Assembly (NCBI GenBank): GCA_013350335.1
Contig: CM023542.1
Location: forward strand, 9,864,999 to 9,928,998
Direction of reading: 5' to 3'
Origin: Chimonanthus salicifolius
Taxonomy: Eukaryota; Streptophyta; Magnoliopsida; Laurales; Calycanthaceae
DNA length: 64,000 nucleotides
Below the pieces are notes generated by a model. It was not told the origin of the DNA and made no database searches. It saw only the letters and a program-made list of their open reading frames with translations. How positions within the stretch are numbered: the first letter of the stretch is position 1; every line of letters begins with the position of its first letter. Shown here in pieces: positions 11,147 through 22,608 of the stretch. The position numbers and the translations under genes are program-made.

Positions 11147-12116
11147 TGTTAGCGTTGTTAGCGGAAACAAGAAAAATCGAACGAAATAAATCAACACAAG
11201 CAAAATAAAGATTTTTTACGTGGTTCGGCCCACCTGGCCTACATCCATGAGCGACAAAATATGTCACTATTAAAGAGAGAAAAATACAAGTACAAAATTA
11301 ACTCTCCGAGTTAAAGACCAAACCCGAAGTCCCGAGCCCCTTGTACACCTACGTATACAACACATCGATATCACCTCTCAGTTGATGTGAATCTCGCTCA
11401 TACCCAGAAAAGTGAACCCAACTTCTGTCTCGCTCCCTCTCTCCACTTCCTACGTTCTACGAGCACATCCCAACATGCTTCATGAACGTGATGCTGCGTC
11501 TTCGATGGGTTTCAGCAATCAATCCAAGCACTTCCTTTTGAAGCCTTTCTGTGCATATGGCCAGGAGGCCATCTCCATGCATATGTCCTCCTTCTCTCAG
11601 GTACATATTGCGGAGTCATTGGTGTGATCCCACACACACCCCGCATATGGTCAAGAGGCCATCTCCAGCGTCCATGAGTCTCCTGCTTTCCAAACAACCA
11701 TGCGGCCATTTGATGGCTTCTCCCACGATGACGAGAGAAGGCACTAGTGGCCGAAAGGCCAGACTCCACTAACCCAACGCCTAGTATATATACTGTAGTC
11801 ACCATCTATGTAGTTGGCTAGACAGGTTGGCTTCCAATTTAATCTCCTACATATCCTATTAAGGATATTATTACTCACGTTGGAGATTTCGTGTACACAT
11901 AAGCACCAATCCTTTTGCTTAAGCAATTGCTAATCTTGTCCCTACAAACATGCAATTCCACCGTTCAATGCATACATATACCATATGTGTTGCCAACTTT
12001 GTCTCTTTCCACTCGTTGGAGACTTATCAAGAGAGATCTTTTCTCTCATGCTATATTTGAGATTTCTCTAGTTGGCATGGACCTTACTAAAGAATTCGAG
12101 CCACACACGTCCAACA
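11147..12116 (-). mobile_element. 5' LTR of a copia-like retrotransposon (remnant)
   Basis: In plus orientation the unit starts TGTTAGCG at 11147 next to the primer site and probably ends GTCCAACA at 12116. On the minus strand it therefore begins TGTTGGACGTG and ends CGCTAACA, a normal TGTT...AACA LTR. TACGTGGTTCGGC followed by GGCCTACATCCATG is a segment commonly seen in plant Ty1/copia LTRs. A TATATA box on the minus strand lies near 11780. No gag-pol coding sequence follows leftward and the partner LTR was not found, so the element is truncated or decayed. The right border abuts the DUF295 pseudogene. Confidence 0.55.
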
Positions 12117-12490
12117 TAGCCTTGAGTGGCAAACGGTTGTCTAAGAAAAGTGGATTGGTGGGGCAGACGGAAAAGGATCCTTCGCCACGGATGGATGATT
12201 TAGACATCTTGATTCATGTCCACTGTCACCCACCATCCATTATTAGAAGATCCACAACACTGCTTTCCACCAACCCCAAAGAGGTGGGTGGTGTACACAA
12301 TGCTTTCATTAGAACAACTCAGGAAATCACGTCGATCTAAACCGGTGTGGTTGTCTTCGGGCAACATCATTAGCCATGGCAATTGACGACCAGTGCTACC
12401 GCCCCAATCCCTCCAAAAAGAATGCCATAACTTGCACACGGCTCCACACCGCACGGTGTCCAGCATCAAACATAAATTGAATATTAGTTC
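12117..12490 (-). pseudogene. F-box/DUF295 (KIB-like) protein fragment
   Basis: The minus strand reads DTVRCGAVCKLWHSFW, the end of an F-box-like N-terminal region, then LPWLMMLPED, FLSCSNESIVY and GKQCCGSSNNGWWVTVD. This is the order of motifs in plant F-box/DUF295 (KIB-type) proteins, subunits of SCF ubiquitin ligases. A stop follows MNQDV at about 12200, yet homologous-looking sequence (IIHPWRRI, LPHQSTF) continues behind it. The N-terminal start and the C-terminal half are absent. The fragment ends where the copia-like LTR begins, so that insertion may have cut it. Non-functional. Confidence 0.6.
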
Positions 12491-13662
12491 GAGAATATTT
12501 TCGTGAAGTTGAGACCAATCAGCAATAATTGTGTATCATAAATAAGACAATAGCAGACGAGACAATCTACCTCGTCGGCTACCTGTTGAGGTGGTCAGCT
12601 CTCTCTCTTTCTCTACATGGGGTAAAACCAACAACCTCGTAAGTAAATTTAAATATTTAATGAGATTTCAACTGAAAAACATTTTTAATTATTTGATTTT
12701 AATAATCTAAATTATGAGATGCTCGGGATAATTAGTGGTTTATCTCGTTAAGATTACGAGATTAGAAATTTAATTTCAATTTAAAATTTTCTTTATTTTA
12801 ACTATTTAGTGTACTTAAAATTTGTACAAATCATTTTTCATAATCCTAAAAAGTAAAGAAAATAATAAACAATTGCTCATGTGAAGTATATGATTGAAAA
12901 TTTACATCAATTCATGAAGATCTGAGGTTTTCCACACGTATATCAAAAAAAAAAGTTTAATTAATTTAGAGTCTATTTATGTTACAAAATCATATAAGTA
13001 ATTGTTTATATTAGAATCTTTAAATTATTAAATATATGAAAATATAGTTAAAGTGGAGTGTGTTAGCAACTATTACTTTTATTTATTTAAATCAATTTAT
13101 TAGAGATGTTTAAATAAATATTTTTTTCATAAGCGTTATATTACCCTAATAAGATGGATATAAAAATGTAATTATATTAAAAGAACCAAAGTGAACGTTA
13201 CTCTAGTTTTAGTTTAGGAAGTTGGACATGCATTCCTTTTGATTCAACGTAGAGGCCCTGTAACCAAATTTAATGAGATACATATTTACAGTGTTAAAGC
13301 AGATGATGGCATAGGTTAAAATAAAAAAGGAATGGTACCCGGAATGAGAGATGCAGAAGGAGGCTGGCACTCAACACAAGGAAGGCTTCATCTGCTGCAG
13401 AAAAAGGGACAGGCCTTGGATACATAATGTACAGGTCGATTCAGAGTTCAGGCCTTGGATAAATAATTTATTAGAGATGTTGAAATAAATTTCATTTTCA
13501 TAATCGATATACTCATAATCACATTATGTTAGACTAATTAGGTCGATATAAAAAAAAATATCGCCTGACTCAAGAATATCAGAGTTTTAGTTTACAAATT
13601 TAGGTACAAATTTAGGCATGCAATTTTTTTTAAACAAGATTGAAGTTCTGTTATGCCAGAAT
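12491..13662. other. AT-rich intergenic sequence
   Basis: No ORF of interest. It contains the first copies of a dispersed duplicated segment (see 13197-14870). Nothing else supports a gene. Confidence 0.5.
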
Positions 13663-13722
13663 ACAGGTCTCTGTTTGATCGCCCAGGTCTCTGCTTGATC
13701 GCGCAGGTCTCTGCTTCGACCC
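13663..13722 (+). repeat. Three tandem ~20-bp units
   Basis: CAGGTCTCTGCTTGATCG-type units repeat three times with one or two changes each. This is a short minisatellite with no visible role. Confidence 0.6.
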
Positions 13723-14176
13723 TTGTTCACTGGTTTATCGACGTTGTTCTTTAAAGTAGCAAGCAATGCCCAAATCATCTCGGCAAAGCTAGTGACAGTG
13801 ATCGGATGGTTGCTGGAGAGAAACGTCAACAACAGACACTTGAGGGTCAGGAAGGTGAGACGGTAGAAGACGAGGTTGCAGTATCTGAAACGGAAACGTC
13901 CTCGGTCGATGAAACAAAACAGAGTCTAAGTTTGGGGACGGAGAGGGACAGGGCTGAGATTTCTGAGAGAGGCTTCGGAAATCGAATCCCCGCTTTAGAG
14001 TTCGGGCCGACGGTAGAAGCAATTGGTTGTCTCCCACTTACGAAGAGCGAGAGGTTGCGGGTGCGAACCTCCATGACCTAACTTTGGTGTGTCCTAGGGG
14101 TAGTGGGTTCACCGGTAGAAATTTTACATTGGATATATCATGGTTTTCTGCACGTAAATTCAAAAAAAAAAAAAAA
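13723..14176. other. GC-richer segment with ambiguous coding look, possible SINE end
   Basis: Both strands are open here: plus from 13806 (91 codons) and minus from 13832 and 14074. None has a recognisable domain. Near 14050-14080 GGTTGCGGGTGCGAACCTCC resembles a tRNA-type B box, and an A-run ends the segment at 14162-14176, so part may be a decayed SINE. I cannot choose between a gene fragment and a repeat. Confidence 0.3.
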
Positions 14177-15436
14177 TTAAACAAAATCATCTCAATCCAA
14201 TATATTAATCATTTTTTAAACCATATATTTTCAAAACTTTAAATTATTTTTTCATTCACTAAACTCTTGCATGTTATGTGGAGGGGCAACTTTGTCCATT
14301 AAGATGGGTCGAGTCTTCTGAAACGATCTTTCCATTCATGAATATGATATCTAGAAAATCATGTAAATCTAATTATAGGAGCCATATTTTTAAATTCCTT
14401 AAATTTCAATTATTTTTAAATCTTAATAATATTTTGCTCTACATTGGAGTAACTTTCTCTCCATTTGATTCCTCAATGAAAAATCTGAACATACATATAG
14501 AATTTAATGAAACTAACTCAATTCAATCTTAGAAACTATATTTTTAAGCTTTTGCAAATTTAAGATTTAAATTATTCTTTGAATATTTATTTTTCTCAAA
14601 CACTTTTTCTTTTTCTTTCTTCAGATACAGGGTAACCAATACTTTTAATTTGAATAAAATCTATTTTTGTTCATTGTTAACTTATAGATGGACATACATA
14701 TAAACTATAATTTGAACATTCTAGGTAAAATGCATATTACCCATCTATCAGAGTTTTAGTTTAGTAAGTTGGACATGTAAAATTTTTTTGTCCTCTTTCA
14801 TTCAAGAGGGCATCCGTGTAATTAAATTTAGTGAGATATAACAGCATATTTACAGTGTTAAAGCAAGGAATAACTCACTTAGGTGGGCCAGTTGGCTCTA
14901 CAGTGCGTGCACAGTGGGACCACATGGGCCCGTATGGGATTTCTTCTAGTATTTTTCTAAAAAAATCATATAAATAAATTTCAAAAATTATAATTTTAAA
15001 GATTCAAAGATCCACAGTACAAATGGGTGGTAGTGATCAACTCAAAATCAATTTAAATTGCATAAAGATTCAATTCACAAGTAGGGTAGGGTAGACAATT
15101 TGATCGAAAGGACAGCACAGAACTTCCACAGAAAAGTTGCCATCATGGAAAAGATTTTCCTAAAATGATTTTGCATGAGAAACTCACACCATAAATTAAA
15201 TATCCATGCAAAACAATGAGGTGAGAATTCATTCACTTAGATAAACTATAAATTTATCACCCATACGTCACACATACATAAACAGTAAACACATCCATCG
15301 CAGTACAAATGAGAAGAAAGATTACAAAGTGTACACACCCCTATTTATTCTTTCTACTAATGCCGTAAACCAAATGCATGTAAAGATGCCAATAATAACA
15401 CTCTACAGCCATCCAATGTCTTTACTGCTGTGCCTC
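14177..15436. other. Intergenic, nothing recognised
   Basis: AT-rich sequence containing one copy of the dispersed repeat (14747-14870). The last 130-300 bases are probably the 3' untranslated and terminator region of the minus-strand gene that ends at 15437. Confidence 0.5.
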
Positions 15437-15790
15437 TCATGGTTTGGTTGAAGGTGGAGGAGAGAAGAAAGGGATGGATGGGATTGTAGGAATGGAAGGG
15501 ATGGTGGGGATTGTAGGGATTGAAGGGATGGTGGGGATTGAAGGGAGTGGTGGCAAAGTGGGCTTGGGCATGTTAGGAATGGTAGGGATTGTAGGGATGG
15601 TGGGAATTGTGGGGATGGATGGGATTGTCGGCACTGTGGGCTTTGGCAAGTTGGGTATGGTTGGCGGGGCCGGGGGTGGAGCCACTGGTTCTGTGTCCAA
15701 CAACTGCCGGCGTGCCGCAAGGCCCATGTCACTGTTCAGTGATGCAACAACAAATAGCAGAGAGAAGATGAGGAATGTGTTAAGGGCCAT
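15437..15790 (-). CDS. Secreted proline-rich cell-wall protein (PELPK-like)
   Basis: Single-exon ORF of 117 residues. The start ATG at 15790 is supported by a TATA box 62 bp upstream. Residues 1-26 form a signal peptide (MALNTFLIFSLLFVVAS..., cleavage probably near GLA-A at 24-26). After a short RRQLLDTEPVAPPP linker, residues from about 42 are a repeat of the short motif IP(T/S), with LPKPT and MPKPTLPPLP interspersed, ending SPPPSTKP. Hydroxyproline-type repeats behind a signal peptide are typical of small plant cell-wall proteins such as the PELPK group, so the mature product should be exported to the wall. It has no enzyme domain. The repeat makes length variable between alleles. Long ORFs on the other strand and in another frame are artefacts of the repeat. 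Confidence 0.8.
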   Translation of the reverse strand: MALNTFLIFSLLFVVASLNSDMGLAARRQLLDTEPVAPPPAPPTIPNLPKPTVPTIPSIPTIPTIPTIPTIPNMPKPTLPPLPSIPTIPSIPTIPTIPSIPTIPSIPFFSPPPSTKP

Positions 15791-15851
15791 TGTAGTAGAA
15801 AATGTGTGAGAAAGGAGGAAAGATGATCAGTGAGTGATACTGAGGTTGGGC

Positions 15852-15859
15852 TTTTATAG
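15852..15859 (-). promoter_or_regulatory. TATA box of the proline-rich protein gene
   Basis: CTATAAAA on the minus strand, 62-69 bp upstream of the ATG. This predicts a transcription start near 15825 and a 5' UTR of about 35 bases. Confidence 0.65.
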
Positions 15860-16351
15860 GCTATGGTTGTCCAAGTCATTAAATAAAAAAATGAATTTGG
15901 GCATTATTCTTTCTTACGTTTATGAATTATAGAAGTGGTTGTTGACTTGTTTAGTGTTAGGGTTTGTTCACCTTCTTACCCATCTTGTTGCAGGAGTCAA
16001 AAGGAAACATTGGTTGAGAAATTTGAGAAACTCAACCACACACGTAACCCTATCTTTTGTATGCAAATGAGATTTTAATGGAATTTTTAAGAGGCTGATG
16101 CATTCCTCTCTATTATATTAATAATAGGAGGGATTGAAAACAAATAACCCTTTGATTTCTAGAAGGGTAAACCTATCTTTGAATTTCCTAATGAGACACC
16201 CTTAATTTGATAGAAATCATGAGCTTTTAAGGTTGTATTCCTGTATCACACATTTGAACAAATGTAGAGAAGAAAATAAACAATTCGAAGCCAAATCAAA
16301 TTCAAAATAGATCTGGGCAAGCGTAGTCAGCCATATAAATAGTCTAGTGTA
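15860..16351. other. Upstream intergenic region
   Basis: Likely holds the distal promoter of the minus-strand gene at 15437-15790. No further element was recognised. Confidence 0.4.
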
Positions 16352-16359
16352 GTATATAC

Positions 16360-16811
16360 TAATGTTATCAGAACCGGACTATCTAACAAACCGTCTTCGA
16401 CCCATTTTGGGTTCAACCGGGTTCAGTCGCAGTCAAAGTCAGTGAAAGTCACTCAAGTAGTAATATAATATAAATATTATATATAATATTAGGTAAGACA
16501 CTTTTTACAAAAAATATTAATATAAAATATTAAAATACATTCACACTCTGAGTAATATACCAAAACGGTGAAGGATATGAGAAATAAATAGTAATAAACA
16601 TTTATATTACAAATATACACATTTTTCAATATTAATTTTTTATATTTTGAATGAGAAATTAAAAAAAAAAAATCAAATTTTGTGAGGTTCGCGGCTCACA
16701 GCTTCTATGGCGAAACCGCATAAAACCGCGGTTATGATTTTGACCTAGAAACAGTTTTCGATCGGGACCGAACAGCAGTCACCGCGGTTCGGTCCGGTTC
16801 GGATAACATTG
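16360..16811. mobile_element. hAT-type MITE, about 450 bp
   Basis: Terminal inverted repeats AATGTTATCNGAACCGGAC (one mismatch in 19) bound the unit. It is flanked by 8-bp near-duplications GTATATAC (16352-16359) and GTACATAC (16812-16819), one mismatch. GGTTCGGTCCGGTTC and ACCGCGGTT motifs lie next to the right end. It has no ORF. An 8-bp duplication points to the hAT superfamily. Confidence 0.65.
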
Positions 16812-16819
16812 GTACATAC

Positions 16820-17801
16820 AAACCATTTATATAAAAAAATACACTACCAATTGCTCGAAGGCTCAAAACTTGGATTTACACTTCAAATAACTTGGTAAAG
16901 TTGTTCAATTTAACTCAAAAAACAAGACAAAATTCATTGACCCACTTGATTCAAAATCCAATCAAATAAAATCACCTCCGGATCAATAAACCCGAGTTTC
17001 TAAGAGCTTTTCAACCAAGGGTCCATGCGACATCTCTACTGGATCTCTCTTGTTTCTCTTAATTTACACACTCACTTATTATTCCCTTTTATTCTGTTTA
17101 TACAAGTGAATATGAGAATGAGAGCTAGGGATTTATTATTTTAGACAGTAAAAAAATGGGCCTATGAAAGCCCAACTGGCTTTTGCAACAAAATCCAGCC
17201 AAACTTCATTTATTGGAACTTGGAAATGCTCAATTTTTTTCTTGGCCTTTGGCATTAAAAAATATCTCCACTGAGTTTGAGTCTATTTTTTTATCAAAAT
17301 ATTTAGATTTCTTAAAACATTCGACTAACTTAATTTCAGCTTCATTTAATTACAAAGAGGCTCCTAATGAAGCATAGCTTAACATTTGCACCGATATTTT
17401 TTTACATTCTATTAGTTCGACAGTAGAATGAAAGGATTTGATGCTGCCCTCACCACATTCAGCGTAATGCAACCAAGACATTTCTTTTAATATATTTACA
17501 TGTGTCTTCTTAAGACTCCAACAAGTAATTATCATTTGAATAATTTTATCATATTTGCTTACATATAAAAATATATTTTATTTTTTAATAAAAAGTAAAA
17601 AAAATAGATAGTTGAGTCTCGAAATAAAAAAAAAATTTAAAGAACGTCATGAAATTTTTGTCGAGACTCTAGATTTAGTCTTACATTTTTGTGCCTTTAT
17701 ATTAAAGAATAAAATATATTTCAAAAATATAATTTTATATGTAAATAAATCAGATTTTATGGAATATACTGTAGAGATGTGTCAATTATTGATAAAAGAT
17801 A
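16820..17801. other. Intergenic, nothing recognised
   Basis: AT-rich; short ORFs on both strands have no recognisable content. Confidence 0.5.
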
Positions 17802-18884
17802 CTCTAACCCAAAGGTACAAATATCGGCCAATACATATCGTATCGGCCATACATACCGAATATCAGCCGATATGGCCGATATTTGGTCCGAAATATCGGT
17901 CACATTATCGGCCGATATTCATAAATATCGGTATTTAAATTTTATTTTATTTTTTTAAAACACCGATACGGTTTTTTGCGGTTTTTCGCAGTTCAGGGTT
18001 TACGGTTTTCACGGGTTCTCACGGTTTTTCGCTGTTTTCCGTGGTTTTTCGCGGTTCAGGGTTTACGGTTTTCACGAGTTCTCACGGTTTTTTGCAGTTT
18101 TTTACGGTTTTTCACGGTTCGTCATGGTTTTTTGCGGTTTTTTCACGGTTCTGATATCGGAGGAGAGAGAAAATGCCGATATCGATAAGAGAGATAAAAT
18201 TATCGGTCGAAAAATCGGCCGATATGTATATCTGTAACGCCCGCCCCTTTTCACCGAAATCAAAGTCTACTTTTTTTTTTTGAAGAAGAAGAGTGACAAA
18301 GGGCGCGGACGTCACGACGCGAGTTAAGTCCGAACTTCTAAAGCCCGGCCCTTAACTAGCCAACCCTACGTGTGCGTGGAACGAAGTCCACGGAGAATGA
18401 TTTACACGTAGAAGCAGCTCGCGGAATATTAAACTATTGCGGAATTACTATAAAGACTGTCCTACAAATTTGAGATAGCAGGGAAGATAACATTCATAAT
18501 ATTACCAAAATATCACGTCTCAACTTCCAAAATAAACCAAAATATATGAAGTAATCTAATTATACAGTCCGACAAGCTAAACTGTTCAAATATACATTTC
18601 CCACAAATAAACTTTAATAAAGTAAACAGTCCGCCTCCCCAAGCTTCTAAGCTTGGCTCCCGTCCCGTCCTTCTGCTCCGGCATTTCCTGCGTCATCAGT
18701 TAGGGTAGAAGTAGGGCGTTAGACAACGCGCCCAGTAGGACTCCGAGTAGGGCTAACATATGGATTAGTGATGATAAAGCATATAGATAATAGTATAACG
18801 AAAACCATACAATGAATGCTATGCCATGGGAGTCTGTGTTATGAATCCCACCCATCATTCATACCATCATGTTGTCATATCCCC

Positions 18885-19150
18885 CTTGACGGCAAAACCT
18901 CGTCAAGATACAAACAATCACAAATCATCCCCCTGGACGGCAAAACCTCATCCATATATAAAACAATCACAAATCATCCCCCTGGATGGCAAAACCTCGT
19001 CCAGATATAAAACAATAACAAATCATTCCCCTGGACGGCAAAACCTTGTCCAGATATAAAACAATCACAAATCATCCCCCTGGACGGCAAAACCTCGTCC
19101 AGATATAAAACAATCACAAATCCTCCCCCTTGATGGAAGAACCATCATCA
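18885..19150. repeat. Five to six tandem 49-bp units with stem-loops
   Basis: Units begin near 18882, 18931, 18980, 19029, 19078 and 19127. Each has a 6-7 bp stem around the loop GCAAAACCT. Stems are CTTGACG/CGTCAAG in unit 1, CTGGACG/CGTCCAG in unit 5, CTGGATG/CGTCCAG (one wobble) in unit 3, and CTTGATG/CATCAAG with a different loop in unit 6. Arms change together, so pairing is kept. This corresponds to the hairpins at 6311-6412 in copy 1. Confidence 0.8.
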
Positions 19151-22100
19151 AGGTATCATAATTACATACAACATCCCTAATACATCCAACACATCAAAAT
19201 ATCTCCATGTCTGTTTATCAGTCGCCCCGACGGAGCATGGACTCCGGTTTCATTTCATCCTTCCCCTGTCATATCCCTCCCATGCCATGCATGAGATGTA
19301 GATGCCATATGCCATGTAATGAATATAATAACAAACCATGACATTTAAAGAAAATCCTATCAATAAAACATATAACTTGATTACCCAAAATAGATCAAGA
19401 AAAGCCTCAATAATCACATCATAGCATTAAAACCCATTTTAAACCAATCATATGCTTACGAGAATAAATCAAGTAAAAACCCCTACATAATACATAATTC
19501 AAAACCAATCTTAAAACATACCATATAATTTCCAAAATAATTCAAGGAACCATCACTCAATCCATGGCTTACAAAAAGGTTAGAATCCTATCGAATACCG
19601 ACTAGCGTTCTTTCTTCCGTTTCCGTCCGACGAACCCAGTCGCCGATCCGCGTACTGCTTGCGATGTCCTGTACCTTATTACATATTAACAATTAGTCCA
19701 TGTTTTAACCATTTCTAAGCCCATACATCATGTCTTAGTGGGTTTTCCTCATTTTGGCCAATATTTACGGTTTTGCCATTACTTTTCCATGGATAATTCA
19801 TTTCCTCTTCCATACACATTAATGGATCCATAACTTAGACCCATTAATGATCCATAACTTAGGTCTGTTAATGACCCAGCAACCATATCATGTGATCATA
19901 AAATTAGTCCTTTTATTAACCTAACCCTTATTCGTTTAAACCCATACAAAACCCCATACTTAACCCTTTAAATGGTTAATGGGTCATGGGTTCAAAATAC
20001 CCCATTCATCAAATCTTTCCATGGGGTTTACATCATGCATTTAACCCACAATGAGTCCATTATCCACTCATTCCCTTTATTCATAATTGATCCATACACT
20101 CACCAATCATGAGATACAACCATATCTTAACCTAATCTCCATTAGTTAAAGCATATCCATAGACTTTAACCTTAGCCTATCCATTGGTTCACAAAAATGG
20201 GTCCATTGATGTCTCATTAACTATGACATAAGAACATTAGCAATTAACCATTTAATTAACCTAACCTCTATTTATTTAAAACATAAATATATAACCCCAT
20301 ACTTAGACCATTAAGTGGCTAATAACAATGGCTCATAGGTTCATTAAAAATCAGCCCTTTCAACTTAACCAAAATCCTCATTTTTCCTTAGGTCTTTGGT
20401 TACACTTTAGATTCATCACAAGTCCCTCCATTGAGATAACCTAAACCATACATTTAATTCATCATTCTTTAATCACATTTAAGTCCATGAACTTAGCCAC
20501 ATTCCCATTGCAACTATCAACATTAGGTCTACATTGGTCCACCAACACCACCAACATTTCCCATTTATTTAACCTAATTCTTATTCATTCACACACATAC
20601 ATATCCCATTACTTGACCTACAAATGGGTCATGGGTGTCCTTTTCCCATTTTTTTCTTGGGTCTATTTACATCATTTAGATCCAAAATAAATCCTTCCTT
20701 GAGGTGGTTTAAATCACACTATTAAATCATTACTCTTAACCACATTTGGATCATTACATTTGGTCAACCTTAATTATATTTAAGGTTCATTCAAGCCACC
20801 AATATTTCCTTATTGTTTTCATGATCCAAATACTTTTAGATCCACCAAGACCCTCTCCATGATTTTATTTTTTTAAATCATTATTTCTACCCTTTTCAAA
20901 ATCACTACATTCATTCATTGAATTTTTAAAATTCACTAGCCACTTACATTTAATCATTAACCACTTAAAACCCTAAATCATTATCCATTGCTTCCATTCT
21001 TACAAACCCTAATAATTTAATCAATCACCTACATGGTTTTTCTCATAAAAACCCCTTTTTAATCTTCCAACATTTAATCATTAAAAACCTCAAAATCATA
21101 AACCATTATCCATGTTTAACTAATTTAATTTCATAATATCCTTAATCCATTTAATTTGTTCTTAACCTTAATTTATCCATTTTTCCAACCTTCCATTTGA
21201 TGGATTTGAGATACAAGGCCTATGATTATTTGGCCACCATCAAATTTAACAAGAATGGATCCCAAAACTTAAAACCTAAAAATCCAAATCTCTTGTTTAG
21301 GAATTACTTACAATCCGACGCCTCCTCCGACTTTCGTCACTCCCGTCGGCTTCCTTGGCCTCCTTTCTTCTTCATCTCTTTGTTTAATCGGCTAAGATGC
21401 TTGATCAATGGTGACAACCTCCAAACTTGGGTTTGGCCATAGTAGGATTTGCTTGAGAGAGAGAGAGAGAAAAGGAGATGGTGAGAAATAAGATCCCAAC
21501 CTTTGATCTTGGAGTGGTGGGCCTTTACTTGAATTTTTTCTTCTCTTCTTAGCTTTCTTTTCTTCTTTCCTCCATGGTTTTCTTCCTCTCCACTTCTTGG
21601 GCATGAGGGACGGCTATGAGAAAATGGGAGAGATGGAATGAGTAAAAAAAATGAGAATGGGATAAGATGAGAACCCATCTTATCCCAATGTAACTTACTT
21701 TACACTTTAACATGAATTTCCCACCAACCAAGCCTAAGATATTTTTTATGCTTTTTGACCCAACAACATTATCCAACGTTTTTTGTGTCCTCCAATGAGT
21801 GGTTTTGGTCTTTCATTGACCATTTGACCACCTTTTTAACTTAGCTTAATTAACTAATTAATTGGATCATTAAGTTAATTAATTTCATTCAACTTAACTC
21901 CACTTGCTTAAATTCCCTTTATGCCTAACCCATGGTTGACCAATTCAACCATGGTGGCCGGCTCCACCAAATCTTGGGTCCACACGCCACCTCACTTGAT
22001 GAGGTGGAGGTGGGTCCCACTTGGCCACATCACCTTGGCTTAGTTCAAATTAACTTAGGTGATTTAAATCCATTCCATACATTCCAATTGGATCACCATT

Positions 22101-22258
22101 GGGCCCATGGCCCAATTACATTTTCATCTTACCCATTTACCTTAAAGCTTACATCATCTTGATCCATTGGGTTCCAAATGGGTATTGGGCCCAATTTGAC
22201 CATCCTTGGCCCATTTGGCCATCTTTGACCCTTTAAGTAAACTTAAATCCAATCCATA

Positions 22259-22570
22259 GTCCATTGGGCCCTAGTTGGGCCTTTGTCCATATCTTGATCC
22301 ATTTACCCTCTATTCCATTAGATTTCCAATTTCCACCATTAAAACAAACAACAACCACATATATTTTGATTTACAGATTCTGGGCCATTACATTAATCAT
22401 TATTGACCAATTAAATGAATTTTATCCAACCCATGGTCCATTGGACCATACTTGGGCCTTTGCCCAAATTTTGATTCACTTAACATTTATTCCATTAAAA
22501 TTCTCAATTTCCATCATTAAAATAAATAATAACCACATATTTATTGATTTAAAAATTTCGGGCCATTACA
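22259..22570. repeat. Duplicated terminus of solo LTR copy 2
   Basis: A segment running from CCATTGGGCC...TTGGGCCTTTG through AACCACATAT to GGGCCATTACA occurs twice, ending at 22392 and at 22570, with about 80-85% identity by eye. Thus the LTR carries a second, internal copy of its own end. Confidence 0.65.
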
Positions 22571-22608
22571 ATATCGGCCTAGCCGATTTTTAAACCCCTG
22601 CTCTAACC

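Larger units (their letters stand above)
13197..14870 (+). repeat. Dispersed direct copies of a 70-120 bp segment
   Basis: A segment with AGTTTTAGTTTAGGAAGTTG near its start and ATTTACAGTGTTAAAGCA at its end occurs at about 13197-13310 and again at about 14747-14870. A partial copy lies at 13580-13650. A second pair, with TTTATTAGAGATGTTNAAAT, occurs at about 13098 and 13468. The pattern suggests local segmental duplication or an old repeat; no terminal repeats or target duplications were recognised. Confidence 0.5.
18233..22570 (-). mobile_element. Solo LTR (family A), copy 2, TSD ATATC
   Basis: A 4,338-bp unit starting TGTAACGCCC and ending GGGCCATTACA, flanked by perfect 5-bp duplications ATATC (18228-18232 and 22571-22575). 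It is the inverted relative of 3364-7142. In plus orientation it begins with the GTTAAGTCC/CGCGAC block that lies at the far end of copy 1. A (GA)n tract at 21456-21471 sits where copy 1 has (TC)n. No internal retroelement genes are present. A 113-codon minus-strand ORF near 21337-21678 lies inside this LTR and is not taken as a gene. The middle (19700-22300) is AT-rich with many inverted CCCATT/AATGGG-type motifs. Confidence 0.9.
17810..22600. mobile_element. Non-autonomous hAT element (448 bp) split by a solo LTR, TSD CTCTAACC
   Basis: The left end CAAAGGTACAAATATCGGCC and the right end, read inward as CAGGGGTTTAAAAATCGGC, are inverted repeats. Perfect 8-bp duplications CTCTAACC lie at 17802-17809 and 22601-22608. 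Removing the solo LTR at 18233-22570 and its 5-bp duplication leaves 448 bp of element. That sequence is packed with ATATCGGCC/GGCCGATAT motifs and with repeats of the type ACGGTTTTTNGCGG and TTCACGG (17970-18150). It has no coding capacity. The end sequence and CGGCCG-rich flanks match the 6.5 kb hAT element at 23807-30285, its probable source of transposase. Confidence 0.85.

Noticed and set aside
15403..15809. Overlapping ORFs of 109 and 121 codons across the proline-rich gene
   Set aside because: They are shadows of the IPT-repeat sequence in other frames; only the minus frame from 15790 has a signal peptide and promoter.
18885..19150. Regular repeats that superficially resemble a CRISPR array
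   Set aside because: Units are directly tandem with no unique spacers, the DNA is plant, and the array lies inside an LTR with a match in another LTR copy.
21337..21678. 113-codon basic minus-strand ORF
   Set aside because: It lies in non-coding solo LTR sequence, is low in complexity and overlaps a (GA)n tract.
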